Assembly (NCBI GenBank): GCA_039698075.1
Contig: JBDKTJ010000047.1
Span: forward strand, 1-10,600
Origin: JAJFVC01 sp039698075
GTDB taxonomy: Bacteria; Planctomycetota; Planctomycetia; Pirellulales; Thermoguttaceae
Direction: 5' to 3'
Length of the DNA stretch: 10,600 nucleotides
The notes under the pieces were generated by a model. It was not told the DNA's origin. It saw nothing but the letters and a program-made list of their open reading frames with translations, and searched no databases. The translations under genes were made by a program, and so were the position numbers. This document shows, in pieces, positions 1 to 6,877 of the stretch (the stretch's first letter is position 1; each line of letters opens with the position of its first letter).

Positions 1-1
1 G

Positions 2-271
2 CTCCAACGCATGGTAAACGTCCAACATTCCGGCGGCACCGGGAAAGTGCATGGCGGCTTGTTGCCAAATCCAACCGGCTCCGTCGGCCAGCATGGTGAT
101 CGTCGTCGTATCCTCAATGCCGAGTCGTCCAGCCCACTGTCCCCAACGCGAGCCAAAGCGTTCGCTGTTTTCGATTGCCGCAAACGCCACGCGAACATGC
201 GGCGAGGGCAACTCGCGATCGTCCCACTCTTTGGGCGTGGCCGATGGTCCGCGATGCCGCTTGGAAAAGAT
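2..271 (-). pseudogene. Internal fragment of a second ISKra4-like transposase
   Basis: Read on the minus strand from base 271 to base 2, about 90 codons stay open and look like the centre of a DDE transposase. Near the start is KRHRGPSATPKEWDDRELP. Further on comes LADGAGWIWQQAAMHFPG, followed by a LDVYHALE-type segment. The DGAxWIW...FPGA...LD.YH pattern is typical of the second catalytic Asp region of ISKra4-family transposases. There is no N-terminus: an in-frame TGA lies at 278-280, and the sequence upstream belongs to the other transposase in a different frame. The piece may continue beyond base 1. An overlapping longer frame through this stretch (ending at 114) is just run-on of the first transposase. 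The family call is from memory of motifs; that this is a transposase fragment is fairly secure. Confidence 0.75.
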
Positions 272-1509
272 AGCGGATCATGTTCCTCCGCGCCGAGATG
301 AAGTGCAACAACCGATCCGCAGCCTTGCGCTTCACCTTGCCGCGCATGTCCATTCGCCACGGCAGGAGTCGCTCCCAGGCCGCCGCGCAGCCTTCGTGCT
401 TGAACACGTGCATCAGTTCGTCCGCCCATGTTTTGCCTTCGGGCGATTCCTCGCCAAACACCTTGCGACGCGCGCGATGAACGTTTTCGCTGAGGTGATA
501 GAAGTCCAAGCCCAGGGCGTCCAACTCGGCGAAGTGCAACTGCATCTGCTCGCGAATCCACGTCGCCCCGTCCACCAAGCCCACGCGCTCGTCGGCCTTC
601 TGGAACCGCAGCCTGTCCGCTTCGCGACGCAACAGCTTTCCGGCCGCGATGTGATTGCCATGCGTGAAAGCCACGTGCTGACGCTTCGCCTCCTCGCTGT
701 AAAAGAAAGCGACCTTGAACTCCTTCCAGGACAGGTCCGACCCGCGGCGGCGCGGCGGCAAGGGCTTGCACTTCTTGCCGCGACGACGACGCTTGGCTTT
801 GACCTTATCGCGGCGTTTGATCTTCTCGGCGTCGGTGATGATCGGCACCATCACGCCGTCGCAGCCCGTATAAACGCGGGTTTTCTCGCCTGCCGTGTCG
901 TTCGGCACGACGCAATCTTCCGCGTGCCACGTCACGGCGATGGCGTCCTCTTGCTGGGCTTTCAACACGCGACGCCCAGCCGCTTCCACCACTTGCCGCA
1001 ACCGCTCACCGCTGAGCTTCACTTGGGCCGTACGCTCCAAAGCGGCCGCCGCTCGAACAAAACTTGTCGCCGACAAGTTCTCGCGACAAGCCATCTCCAC
1101 AACGCCGGGCGTGATCGTGACGCCGTCGCGATCGAGAATCGCGTCGGCTGGCGCGACGCTGCCGAGTTGCGGGCCGTGCCACCAGCGTCGCACGACGTTG
1201 ATCTCGCCGTTGATGGTAAGAACGCGATGCGACTGCCGGCCCTTATTCGCCAACCGCTTGCCCGTCAGCGGATTGTGCGGAGGGGAGAAAAGCGGCTTCC
1301 GCCGCATTGACCCGCTTCTGCATCGCTCGCTCAAAGATCCGCTGTCGCATCTCCGCGGAAAGATCGCGAACACGTTCCTCGCTTCCGGCGATCCACTCGC
1401 CGTCGGCGGCTTGATTGACGGCCTCCATAACCTCTTTCGCATACCGTTCGAGTTCGTCCTTCATCGATTCCACAAACTCTTCAGGCGGCACTCGTGGCGA
1501 CTGGCTCAT
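270..1509 (-). pseudogene. ISKra4-like transposase, frameshifted and C-terminally truncated
   Basis: Translation starts at ATG 1509-1507, preceded by AAGGAG with a 6-base gap. The first frame gives an acidic helical N-terminus (MSQSPRVPPEEFVESMKDEL...) and ends at a TAA near 1243. The homologous continuation, from about SPPHNPLTGKRLANKGRQ through LTINGE and VVRRWW, lies one base ahead, so a +1 shift at 1287 is needed. Numbering the joined protein, the first catalytic Asp is about D217 (YTGCDGVMVP). The second is about D313 (GLVDGATWI), followed by LDFYHLSENVHRARRKVFG. The reading ends after SARRNMIRY (about residue 413), where the GSG...E segment carrying the last catalytic Glu would be expected. 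It is missing, so the enzyme should be inactive. After base 270 the sequence switches to another transposase in a different frame. A Lys/Arg-rich insert lies at about 230-256. ISKra4/ISMich2 assignment is by motif memory. Confidence 0.8.
1285..1293 (-). other. Candidate +1 frameshift site (GCT TTT C TCC) in transposase
   Basis: On the minus strand the codons read GCC GCT TTT CTC CCC TCC in the start frame. Skipping one C at 1287 gives GCT TTT TCC CCT CCG, which restores the homologous frame (AAF then SPPHNPL). TTT followed by C allows a tRNA-Phe in the P site to re-pair with TTC, a known kind of +1 slip. Some insertion sequences use programmed frameshifts, but a plain one-base insertion in a decaying element explains the data equally well. 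Confidence 0.4.
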
Positions 1510-1596
1510 GCGACGCTCCTTGCTTGGGACTGCGAACCGAAATACATCGATCTAAGCAGTTTGCCTAACCCCCACAGATCGCGCCAGTCGAAATTG

Positions 1597-2331
1597 TCAC
1601 GCACCCGCGGATCCCTGGCGACGCAGTGCGACGACTTCTTCGTGGGTGAGACGACGCCACTGACCGGACGGCAGCGACGCCAAACGCACGGGCCCGACGG
1701 CGATCCGGGTCAGCCGCTCGACCTTGTGGCCCACGCGCGCCAGAATGCGGCGAATTTCACGATTTTTGCCCTCACGCAACACCATCTCCAAAACCGCGCT
1801 GTCTTTGTGTTGCGACTTGACGACGACCCGTTCGGCCCGGGCCACGCCTTCGGCCAGATGGACGCCTTGGGTCAGACGGTCCAGCACGTCGCGGGCGGGG
1901 TGACCAGCCACGACCACGCGATACGTTTTGCTAACGCCGTAGCGCGGATGCGTCAGCCGGTTTGCCAATTCGCCGTCGTTGGTGACCAGGATGAGCCCGT
2001 CGCTGTGCAGATCGAGCCGCCCAATGGTGAACAGCCGGGCGCCTCGCTCGGGCACCAGATCGACCACGCGAGGCCGGCCCGACGGATCGCGGTTCGTGCA
2101 AAGCACGCCTTCCGGTTTGTTGACCGCATAATACACCAGCTTTGGACGGGTCAAAGCGACGCCGTCGACCCGAATCTGCTGCACGTTGGGATCAACCCGG
2201 GTGCCCAGTTCGGTGACCACGCGACGATCGATCTCGACTCGTCCGGCCGTGATCAGTTCTTCGCATTGTCGGCGACTGCCAAGCCCCGCGGCGGCCAACA
2301 CTTTTTGCAGACGTTCACGCGAGTCCGGCAT
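1597..2331 (-). CDS. rluB: RsuA/RluB-family 23S rRNA pseudouridine synthase
   Basis: This 244-residue protein should convert a specific uridine in rRNA to pseudouridine during ribosome assembly in the cytoplasm. Residues about 3-50 form an S4 RNA-binding domain (RLQKVLAAAGLGSRRQCEELI). The catalytic domain begins around YYAVNKPEGVLCT (67-79) and carries the family motif FTIGRLDLHSDGL, with the catalytic Asp at D107. The later REGKNREIRRILARVGH motif (about 186-202) is also typical. The length suits a bacterial RluB without the long charged tail of the E. coli enzyme. The start is ATG 2331-2329 with a GGAAAG sequence about 11 bases upstream. It lies 51 bases downstream of the small lipoprotein gene on the same strand, so co-transcription is likely. 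RluB (helix 89 of 23S rRNA) is the best guess; RsuA, RluE or RluF specificity cannot be excluded from sequence alone. Confidence 0.93.
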   Translation of the reverse strand: MPDSRERLQKVLAAAGLGSRRQCEELITAGRVEIDRRVVTELGTRVDPNVQQIRVDGVALTRPKLVYYAVNKPEGVLCTNRDPSGRPRVVDLVPERGARLFTIGRLDLHSDGLILVTNDGELANRLTHPRYGVSKTYRVVVAGHPARDVLDRLTQGVHLAEGVARAERVVVKSQHKDSAVLEMVLREGKNREIRRILARVGHKVERLTRIAVGPVRLASLPSGQWRRLTHEEVVALRRQGSAGA

Positions 2332-2382
2332 TTTACTTATCTTTCCGAAAGACGTTGACGCGAGTCGAACCGTCCTACCATT

Positions 2383-2640
2383 TTACTGCTTTGCGTCCCA
2401 TTGTCCCAACTCCCACCTGGCTCGCGAGGGCTCGGCTGGCGGTTTGTCGTATTCCCGCGGACGAACACCGGTGATGGCGGGCCCCATCTCGGCGTCCGGA
2501 TAAGGATCGTAACGCAACGCCCTGTTTTGCTGGACTTGCTCGGAGCCCGGATGGAACCAATCGGGCCGGCTCGTGTGCTTGCAACCCAACGAAACCGCCA
2601 AAATCAGGAACCCTGCGCCCATCCAGTACGATCCTTTCAT
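2383..2640 (-). CDS. Small lipoprotein, planctomycete type, function unknown
   Basis: The frame extends upstream to 2736, but the start chosen is ATG 2640-2638, because GAGGAG lies at a normal distance and the protein then begins with a signal sequence: MKGSYWMGAGFLILAVSLGC. The Cys at residue 20 is the likely lipidation site (SLGC, an imperfect lipobox). The mature part (about 65 residues) is hydrophilic, starts KHTSRPDWFHPGS, and contains DPYP, a GPAITGVRPREY segment and a Trp-rich end. I recall similar short lipoproteins with RPDWF and RPREY motifs in Pirellulales genomes, with no known role. It is probably the first gene of a two-gene unit with the pseudouridine synthase. A TATATT sequence on the minus strand near 2686-2692 could be a -10 box, but no good -35 accompanies it. 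Confidence 0.75.
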   Translation of the reverse strand: MKGSYWMGAGFLILAVSLGCKHTSRPDWFHPGSEQVQQNRALRYDPYPDAEMGPAITGVRPREYDKPPAEPSRARWELGQWDAKQ

Positions 2641-2769
2641 GGCGACCCACTCCTCATGCGATTTTTTTGGCCAACGCGAGGCCCAAATATATACGCCGAC
2701 GGAAAACAGCGAAAGACGAAATTGGATAATCCACAAACAGCCTAGTTTGCCTACAATCGCTGTCTTATC

Positions 2770-2783
2770 TTGACTCAGGTCAA
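2770..2783. promoter_or_regulatory. Small palindrome over the -35 box, possible operator
   Basis: TTGAC-TCAG-GTCAA is an inverted repeat with perfect 5-base arms and a 4-base centre. It covers the whole -35 box of the promoter, so a bound dimeric regulator would block transcription. Arms this short could occur by chance. Confidence 0.3.
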
Positions 2784-2798
2784 TTCGTTTTCAATAAT
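2770..2798 (+). promoter_or_regulatory. Sigma70-like promoter for the glycine-zipper lipoprotein
   Basis: TTGACT at 2770-2775 (five of six consensus bases) is followed by exactly 17 bases and then AATAAT at 2793-2798 (five of six). A transcript would start near 2805 and have a leader of about 77 bases before the GTG at 2882. This is the best promoter-like match I found in the window. The rest of the 241-base divergent region (2641-2881) has an AT-rich half next to the small lipoprotein gene and no other clear feature. Confidence 0.6.
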
Positions 2799-2881
2799 CC
2801 AAGCCCGTTGGGTGGATTTACGTCCGTCGCCTGCGGACGATTCGCTTCGACCTCCCGTCAACACCTTGCGAGAAAAACGCC

Positions 2882-3463
2882 GTGACACGAATTGCTTTGT
2901 CATTCTGTTGGGCCGGTCTTGCTTCGACGCTCTTGCTGTCGGCTGGTTGTCAGCCTGAGAACCACACCGAGCGAGGGGCGTTGTTCGGCAGCTTGTTCGG
3001 GGCGGGCACGGGGGCGGTCATTGGCGGCGCCAATGGGAATCCCGTGGCCGGCGCGGCGATCGGCGCAGCGGCCGGCGCGTTGGGCGGAGCGGCGGTCGGC
3101 AGCGCCATGGATGACGCCGAGGCGAAGAACCGCGAGTTGATCGCGCAGCAAATGGGGCGGCAGGTTGCGCCCGGCGCGGTGACGGTCGCCGATGTGATCG
3201 CCATGAGCGCGGCTCACGTCCATGAAGAGTTGATCATCACGCACATCCATCGCAACGGCGCCGCGGCGCCGCTGCGGACTTCCGATCTGATTCAGTTGCA
3301 ACAGTCCGGGGTCAGCGCCCGGGTGATCAGCACGATGCAATCCACGCCGGTGCGGCAAGTCCAGGGGACCGTGGTGATCCGCCAATCGCCGCCGCCGGCC
3401 GTGATTGTCGAGACACCGCCGCCCTGTTGGGGACCGCCTCATCCGCATCCGTACGCGTGGTGA
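2882..3463 (+). CDS. Glycine-zipper outer-membrane lipoprotein with paired helical repeats
   Basis: This 193-residue protein starts at GTG 2882; no ATG fits, and the upstream GAGAAAA is a weak ribosome site. Residues 1-23 form a lipoprotein signal ending in the lipobox LSAGC, with lipidation at C23. Residues about 32-76 are a glycine-zipper segment (GALFGSLFGAGTGAVIGG..., GAAIGAAAGALGGAAVGS), a membrane-inserting helical hairpin seen in envelope proteins such as Rick_17kDa/OmpA-like lipoproteins. Two short related helical units follow: VTVADVIAMSAAHVHEELII (100-119) and LRTSDLIQLQQSGVSARVIS (131-150). They share the pattern T..D.I.....V...+I. The end is Pro-rich with HPHPYAW. Its role may be envelope integrity, but no precise function can be given. 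It has its own promoter and converges with the next gene, with 29 bases between the stops. Confidence 0.85.
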   Translation: MTRIALSFCWAGLASTLLLSAGCQPENHTERGALFGSLFGAGTGAVIGGANGNPVAGAAIGAAAGALGGAAVGSAMDDAEAKNRELIAQQMGRQVAPGAVTVADVIAMSAAHVHEELIITHIHRNGAAAPLRTSDLIQLQQSGVSARVISTMQSTPVRQVQGTVVIRQSPPPAVIVETPPPCWGPPHPHPYAW

Positions 3464-3492
3464 GTAACGGTCGAGCGGGCTCCGCGGACGGG

Positions 3493-5628
3493 TTATTCCT
3501 CGTCGTCCTTGGTCAGCGTGAAGCCTTTGAGGAACCAGCCGTCGGGTTCGCTGGTGACTTGGAATCCGGCCGGATTCAAGTAGCGTCGCACGACTTGGTA
3601 GTCGGGCAACTGGCGACCGTCGATCCGCTGCGTGCGGACTTCGCCCTTCTTGCCTTCGCCAAACAGGCCGTTGAGCAGCTTGGCCATGAGGCCCTCGCTT
3701 TCGGGCATCTTGTTTTGGCGGATCAACTCGTAGGTGGGCCGATACTCTTCGTCCGTGCGAGAAAACGTGCGGAGACATTTCGCCTTCGGCTCCTGCCGTG
3801 CGATCTCCTCGTCGACCAACAGATAGTCGACGTCTTGCCGCAGTTGCTCCGGTTTCTTGGCCGGCGCGATCACCTTCAGCAGGAAGTCGATGTGGGAAGC
3901 GATCAACAGATTGCCCTGCCAAACCGTGAAGGCCGCATGCGGCAACAATCGCTGCTCCTTGTCTTCTTCTTCGTCGTCGTCTTTGCTCTTTTTGTGTTTC
4001 TTGACCGGATGGGCGGGCGCGACGGCCGGCACATTGTCGAACGTAACCATCGGGGCGTCCAACGCCGGCGATTCATCTTCGACGATCTCCCAAATCACCT
4101 GTCCGTTGACCTCGCGGCGTTTGGCCGTCGGGTCGTTCTTCATCAGTTTTTCGAAGGCCCGGGCCACGGCCTTCGGGTTTTTCGCTTCAACGGCGAACAG
4201 CAGCCGCTCACTGGTGGTCGTGATCGGCAACTGATAATCCGTCAAGATGCTCACGCGTTGGCCCAACTGTCCGATCAGATCTTTGCGAAGATCGATCTGC
4301 GGCCCGTTGGGATCGTCCTTCAGGCCGGGCAGCACGTCGTTTTTCCAGGTGCCTTCTTCGCCCTGAGCGACAAACTCATCAAACAAGGCGCCGAAGTTGT
4401 CGAAGGCGTTGAGGATGTCAAAGTAGAAGGTCGTGTAGGTGGCGATATCGCGGGGCACCCACGGTTGGGGCGCAAAATCGATTTGGTTGGGCAACACCAA
4501 CATCTTCATCGACTTTTTGTACGGGGGTGGCGCATAAACCGCCGTACGATGGATCATCTCGTAGCCCTCGGCGGCAAAGTCCAGATAGCCGCCGATCCCT
4601 TGCAGCGCGCCGAGCCCTTGGTTGCGCATGATTTCCAAAATGCTCTTGCCCTTGCGGCGACGATCGGCCGGTGAGGCGGCCCGAGCGGCTTCGGCGTAGC
4701 CCAACGGATGAATGAACCAACGGATCTGCGGCACGGTGTCGCCATAATCGGCGAGGCATCGTTTGGCCACCGTTTGAAACGCCTTTTGAGCGGCCAGACT
4801 TCCTTCGAGCTTGCCGTCGACGGCCCGATCGACGATGCCCGACAGCACATCGACATTGTCGGCCACGATCAGCAGATCGCCCGTCAGGCAATAGAAAGCC
4901 CGACGCGGCGAGGCCTCTTGAGCGTCATCCGACTTCTCGCTCTTCTCGCTGGTTTTGGACTTTCCGGCTTCCGATTTTTCGGTGCCGCGAAGGGTGCTTT
5001 GCACCGCGACGGTTTCTTCCTCGCGTTGGGGCAAATCAAACTGAACCACCGTGACGTCGCCGTGCTTCAACTCGCTGCGTTTGGCGCCGCGTTGCAGTTG
5101 AGTCGCCGTGACTTTTTTCAGCATCTCCTCCGCCTGCGAACGCTTTCCAAAAACGTCGGCCAAGATCACCAGGGCCGCCTTGCCCGGGGCGGGCGAGATC
5201 AACGCAATCGCCACGTCGCCGCCCGGCACGCCCTTCATGTCCTCCAACGTGATTCCCAAACGCTCGTGGATGCTCGACCAACGATCCTCGATCTGGCGAC
5301 GGATGTCCGCGCTGAACGGCTTCATCACCGGATCGGCCATCAAGTGGCCCAACTGCGTCTTGTTCCATCGCTCGCTGAGCAAGTCGACGTTCGAGATGGC
5401 GAGGAATCCCTGCGTCGTATCAGGCAGCAGCGTCTCGCTCGGACGGCTTATGTGCCGTTTGACGCTCGGCTCCACCTTGACGGCGGCCTTCTCGCTCGTT
5501 TTGCTCTTTTCGGTGGCAACTTCCAGCTTGACCGAGGACTTTTCAGCCGTGTCCGCGGCGCGGACGACGTTGAACCACAGCAACAGACACCCAAGGCAAC
5601 CGACCAGGTACGTCCAGGAACGTGGCAC
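3493..5628 (-). CDS. Large secreted protein of unknown function (DUF3352-like layout)
   Basis: The open frame begins at GTG 5655, but the better start is GTG 5628-5626. AGGAG lies 7 bases before it, and the protein then begins MPRSWTYLVGCLGCLLLWFN with a signal-peptidase site after VVRA (residue 24). The mature protein is about 687 residues. After a Lys/Glu/Ser-rich linker comes TLLPDTTQGFLAISNVDLL, then a predicted alpha/beta region (GVPGGDVAIALISPAPGKAA, LVILADVFGKRSQAEEMLKK). There are further charged linkers near residues 215-237 and 543-558 (KKHKKSKDDDEEEDKEQ). The LLPDTT...NDPVMKPF-type opening is one I recall from uncharacterised planctomycete proteins, and the arrangement of repeated alpha/beta blocks resembles DUF3352; neither was searched. 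No catalytic motif or membrane anchor is visible apart from the signal peptide. It is probably periplasmic and monocistronic. Confidence 0.85.
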   Translation of the reverse strand: MPRSWTYLVGCLGCLLLWFNVVRAADTAEKSSVKLEVATEKSKTSEKAAVKVEPSVKRHISRPSETLLPDTTQGFLAISNVDLLSERWNKTQLGHLMADPVMKPFSADIRRQIEDRWSSIHERLGITLEDMKGVPGGDVAIALISPAPGKAALVILADVFGKRSQAEEMLKKVTATQLQRGAKRSELKHGDVTVVQFDLPQREEETVAVQSTLRGTEKSEAGKSKTSEKSEKSDDAQEASPRRAFYCLTGDLLIVADNVDVLSGIVDRAVDGKLEGSLAAQKAFQTVAKRCLADYGDTVPQIRWFIHPLGYAEAARAASPADRRRKGKSILEIMRNQGLGALQGIGGYLDFAAEGYEMIHRTAVYAPPPYKKSMKMLVLPNQIDFAPQPWVPRDIATYTTFYFDILNAFDNFGALFDEFVAQGEEGTWKNDVLPGLKDDPNGPQIDLRKDLIGQLGQRVSILTDYQLPITTTSERLLFAVEAKNPKAVARAFEKLMKNDPTAKRREVNGQVIWEIVEDESPALDAPMVTFDNVPAVAPAHPVKKHKKSKDDDEEEDKEQRLLPHAAFTVWQGNLLIASHIDFLLKVIAPAKKPEQLRQDVDYLLVDEEIARQEPKAKCLRTFSRTDEEYRPTYELIRQNKMPESEGLMAKLLNGLFGEGKKGEVRTQRIDGRQLPDYQVVRRYLNPAGFQVTSEPDGWFLKGFTLTKDDEE

Positions 5629-5901
5629 TGCACAACTCCTTGTGTCCAATAACACCGGAATAGTCTACGTAATCGGAAAAGTCGCGCGCGATCGACAAAG
5701 TTTAGTGTGACAAGCCAACTTACGCTAGATCGGCCAAGAAAATTGATAAGATAAGCCGGTCTGGACAAGAAATCGCGTTGAAGGGGCGGCAATGCCCGGA
5801 CGAGACGCCCCAAACAACCAGCAGCACCCATATTAACACAAGTGTCTTGCGGCCCATTTTGTTTTCATCACCTGTCTTGGTGTGGGGGAATACAGTAAAA
5901 T
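5629..5901. other. Divergent intergenic region with a GC-rich stem-loop
   Basis: This 273-base spacer separates two divergent genes and should hold both promoters. I could not pick a convincing -35/-10 pair for either direction. It contains an inverted repeat, GGGGCG at 5783-5788 and CGCCCC at 5806-5811, with a smaller GGC-AAT-GCC hairpin at 5788-5796 in its loop. No T-run follows on either side, so it does not look like a terminator. The region is otherwise AT-richer than its surroundings. Confidence 0.4.
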
Positions 5902-6684
5902 ATGGATATGGCGGAAGAACACGAAGAACATTTCGACATTGACCAGGTGCTGCAATCGTGGCCCTTCAAACCGGGGGTGATTGCCGCGCGTCTGGTCCGC
6001 GTCCGCGAAGATCGGGAAGTGCTCCAGATGAGGATCGAGATGGGCCTGTTGCAGATGGAGGTGACGGGCCGACCGGACGGCGAGCACCCCGGCGGCGCCA
6101 GCACCTGTCTCGAATGGCTCCAGGAGCTTGCCCGGTTGGAAGAGGGGGAGTTCGTGCTTAGCCTGGAGCACTGCGTCGAGATCGACCGTGAATTAGTGCA
6201 ATTTTATCATCGCCGGATCTGTTTTTTGGCCCTGCGGCAATTTGCCCGGGCCGTGACCGACGCCGACTACATTTTGGCTCTGATGGACTTCGCCGCCGAG
6301 CATTCGCCCAATCAACAATGGACGATGTCGCACGAGCACTACCGTCCGCTGACGCTCTTCCACCGGACCCAGGCGGCGGCTTTGCTAGCCGTCGAAGAAA
6401 CCAACGCCGAGGCCGCCATCGAGACGATCAATCAAGGCCTGGAGGAGATCCGAAAGGTGTTCGTCAAGTTCGGCGTCGAAGAGCAATTCGACCATGACGA
6501 GCTCATCAGCCAATTGGCCGCCATGAAGGAATCGTTGCGCGAAGAATATCGGGTTGGAAAGACGTTGGCCGAGCAATTGGCCGATGCCGTGGCGGCCGAA
6601 GAGTACGAGCGGGCCGCTCGGCTGCGCGACGAAATCGCCAAACGCCACCATATCGAAGGGCCAAAAGCCAGCCCGCAGAGTTAG
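5902..6684 (+). CDS. UVR-motif (UvrB/UvrC motif) protein, function unknown
   Basis: This 260-residue soluble protein ends in a UVR motif at about 221-248 (LAEQLADAVAAEEYERAARLRDEI), the short helical hairpin by which UvrB contacts UvrC. The motif also occurs in McsA and other proteins with no repair role. The N-terminus (DIDQVLQSWPFKPGVIAARLVR) and a middle with TPR-like helices (about 93-131, FYHRRICFLALRQFARAVTDADYIL) do not match Uvr nucleases: there is no helicase or GIY-YIG part. The helical segment 165-215 probably forms a coiled coil. ATG 5902 is used, but ATG 5908 is possible; a GGGGGA sequence lies about 13-19 bases upstream. It stands alone between a divergent gene and a terminator. 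It is most likely a protein-protein interaction factor, and a link to repair or to McsB-like regulation is only speculation. Confidence 0.85.
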   Translation: MDMAEEHEEHFDIDQVLQSWPFKPGVIAARLVRVREDREVLQMRIEMGLLQMEVTGRPDGEHPGGASTCLEWLQELARLEEGEFVLSLEHCVEIDRELVQFYHRRICFLALRQFARAVTDADYILALMDFAAEHSPNQQWTMSHEHYRPLTLFHRTQAAALLAVEETNAEAAIETINQGLEEIRKVFVKFGVEEQFDHDELISQLAAMKESLREEYRVGKTLAEQLADAVAAEEYERAARLRDEIAKRHHIEGPKASPQS

Positions 6685-6712
6685 TGTCGGCGTTCTTTTC
6701 TTTTGGAAAAAG

Positions 6713-6737
6713 ACCGGAACCCTATCCTGTTTCCGGT
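6713..6737 (+). other. Stem-loop after the UVR-motif gene
   Basis: ACCGGAA (6713-6719) pairs perfectly with TTCCGGT (6731-6737) across an 11-base loop, 28 bases after the stop codon. Only a broken T-rich stretch follows (GTTTATC), so this is at best a weak terminator or an mRNA 3' end stabiliser. Confidence 0.35.
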
Positions 6738-6777
6738 GTTTATCACCTCTTGGGACATAAGGCTGTGCCCCGTGTGC

Positions 6778-6798
6778 CGGACGGTGCGCGTCCGTTTT
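6778..6798 (+). terminator. Intrinsic terminator between UVR gene and pseudopilin gene
   Basis: CGGACG (6778-6783) pairs with CGTCCG (6789-6794) around a 5-base GTGCG loop and is followed at once by TTTT (6795-6798). The stem is short but GC-rich, and the T-run sits where it should. It probably ends transcripts from the UVR-motif gene and separates them from the pseudopilin gene at 6878. Confidence 0.5.
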
Positions 6799-6877
6799 GC
6801 AAAAAAAGCATGTCTTGCCGGTGGGTGAACGCGTCGAGCGTATACCTCGGAAAGGTTGTGGCTTGAGGGTTTTGATC

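Larger units (their letters stand above)
1..1573 (-). mobile_element. Decayed ISKra4-like insertion sequence region, two transposase pieces joined
   Basis: The region holds two transposase-like stretches on the minus strand, described separately. The upstream end of the element probably lies between the transposase start (1509) and the stop of the pseudouridine synthase gene (1597). A G-rich stretch that reads GTGGGGGTTAGGCAAAC on the minus strand, at about 1562-1578, is a plausible terminal sequence, because ISKra4-type ends often begin with a G-run. The other end is missing from the window, so no inverted repeat or target duplication can be verified. The loss of one transposase C-terminus and the out-of-frame joining to another suggest a deletion or recombination between two related elements. 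The right boundary given here is a guess. Confidence 0.6.

Noticed and set aside
114..1442. The ATG at 1442 as the transposase start
   Set aside because: The frame before about 1287 gives Arg/Ser/Pro-rich protein unlike a transposase, while the other frame from 1509 gives a plausible N-terminus with a strong ribosome site.
895..2358. A 487-codon plus-strand frame across the transposase and the pseudouridine synthase
   Set aside because: It runs opposite to two recognisable genes, its protein is low-information and Arg/Pro/His-rich, and it has no family signature. It is a GC-rich shadow frame.
3427..4674. A 415-codon plus-strand frame opposite the secreted 711-residue protein
   Set aside because: The minus-strand gene has a signal peptide, a good ribosome site and coherent protein composition; the plus-strand frame has none of these.
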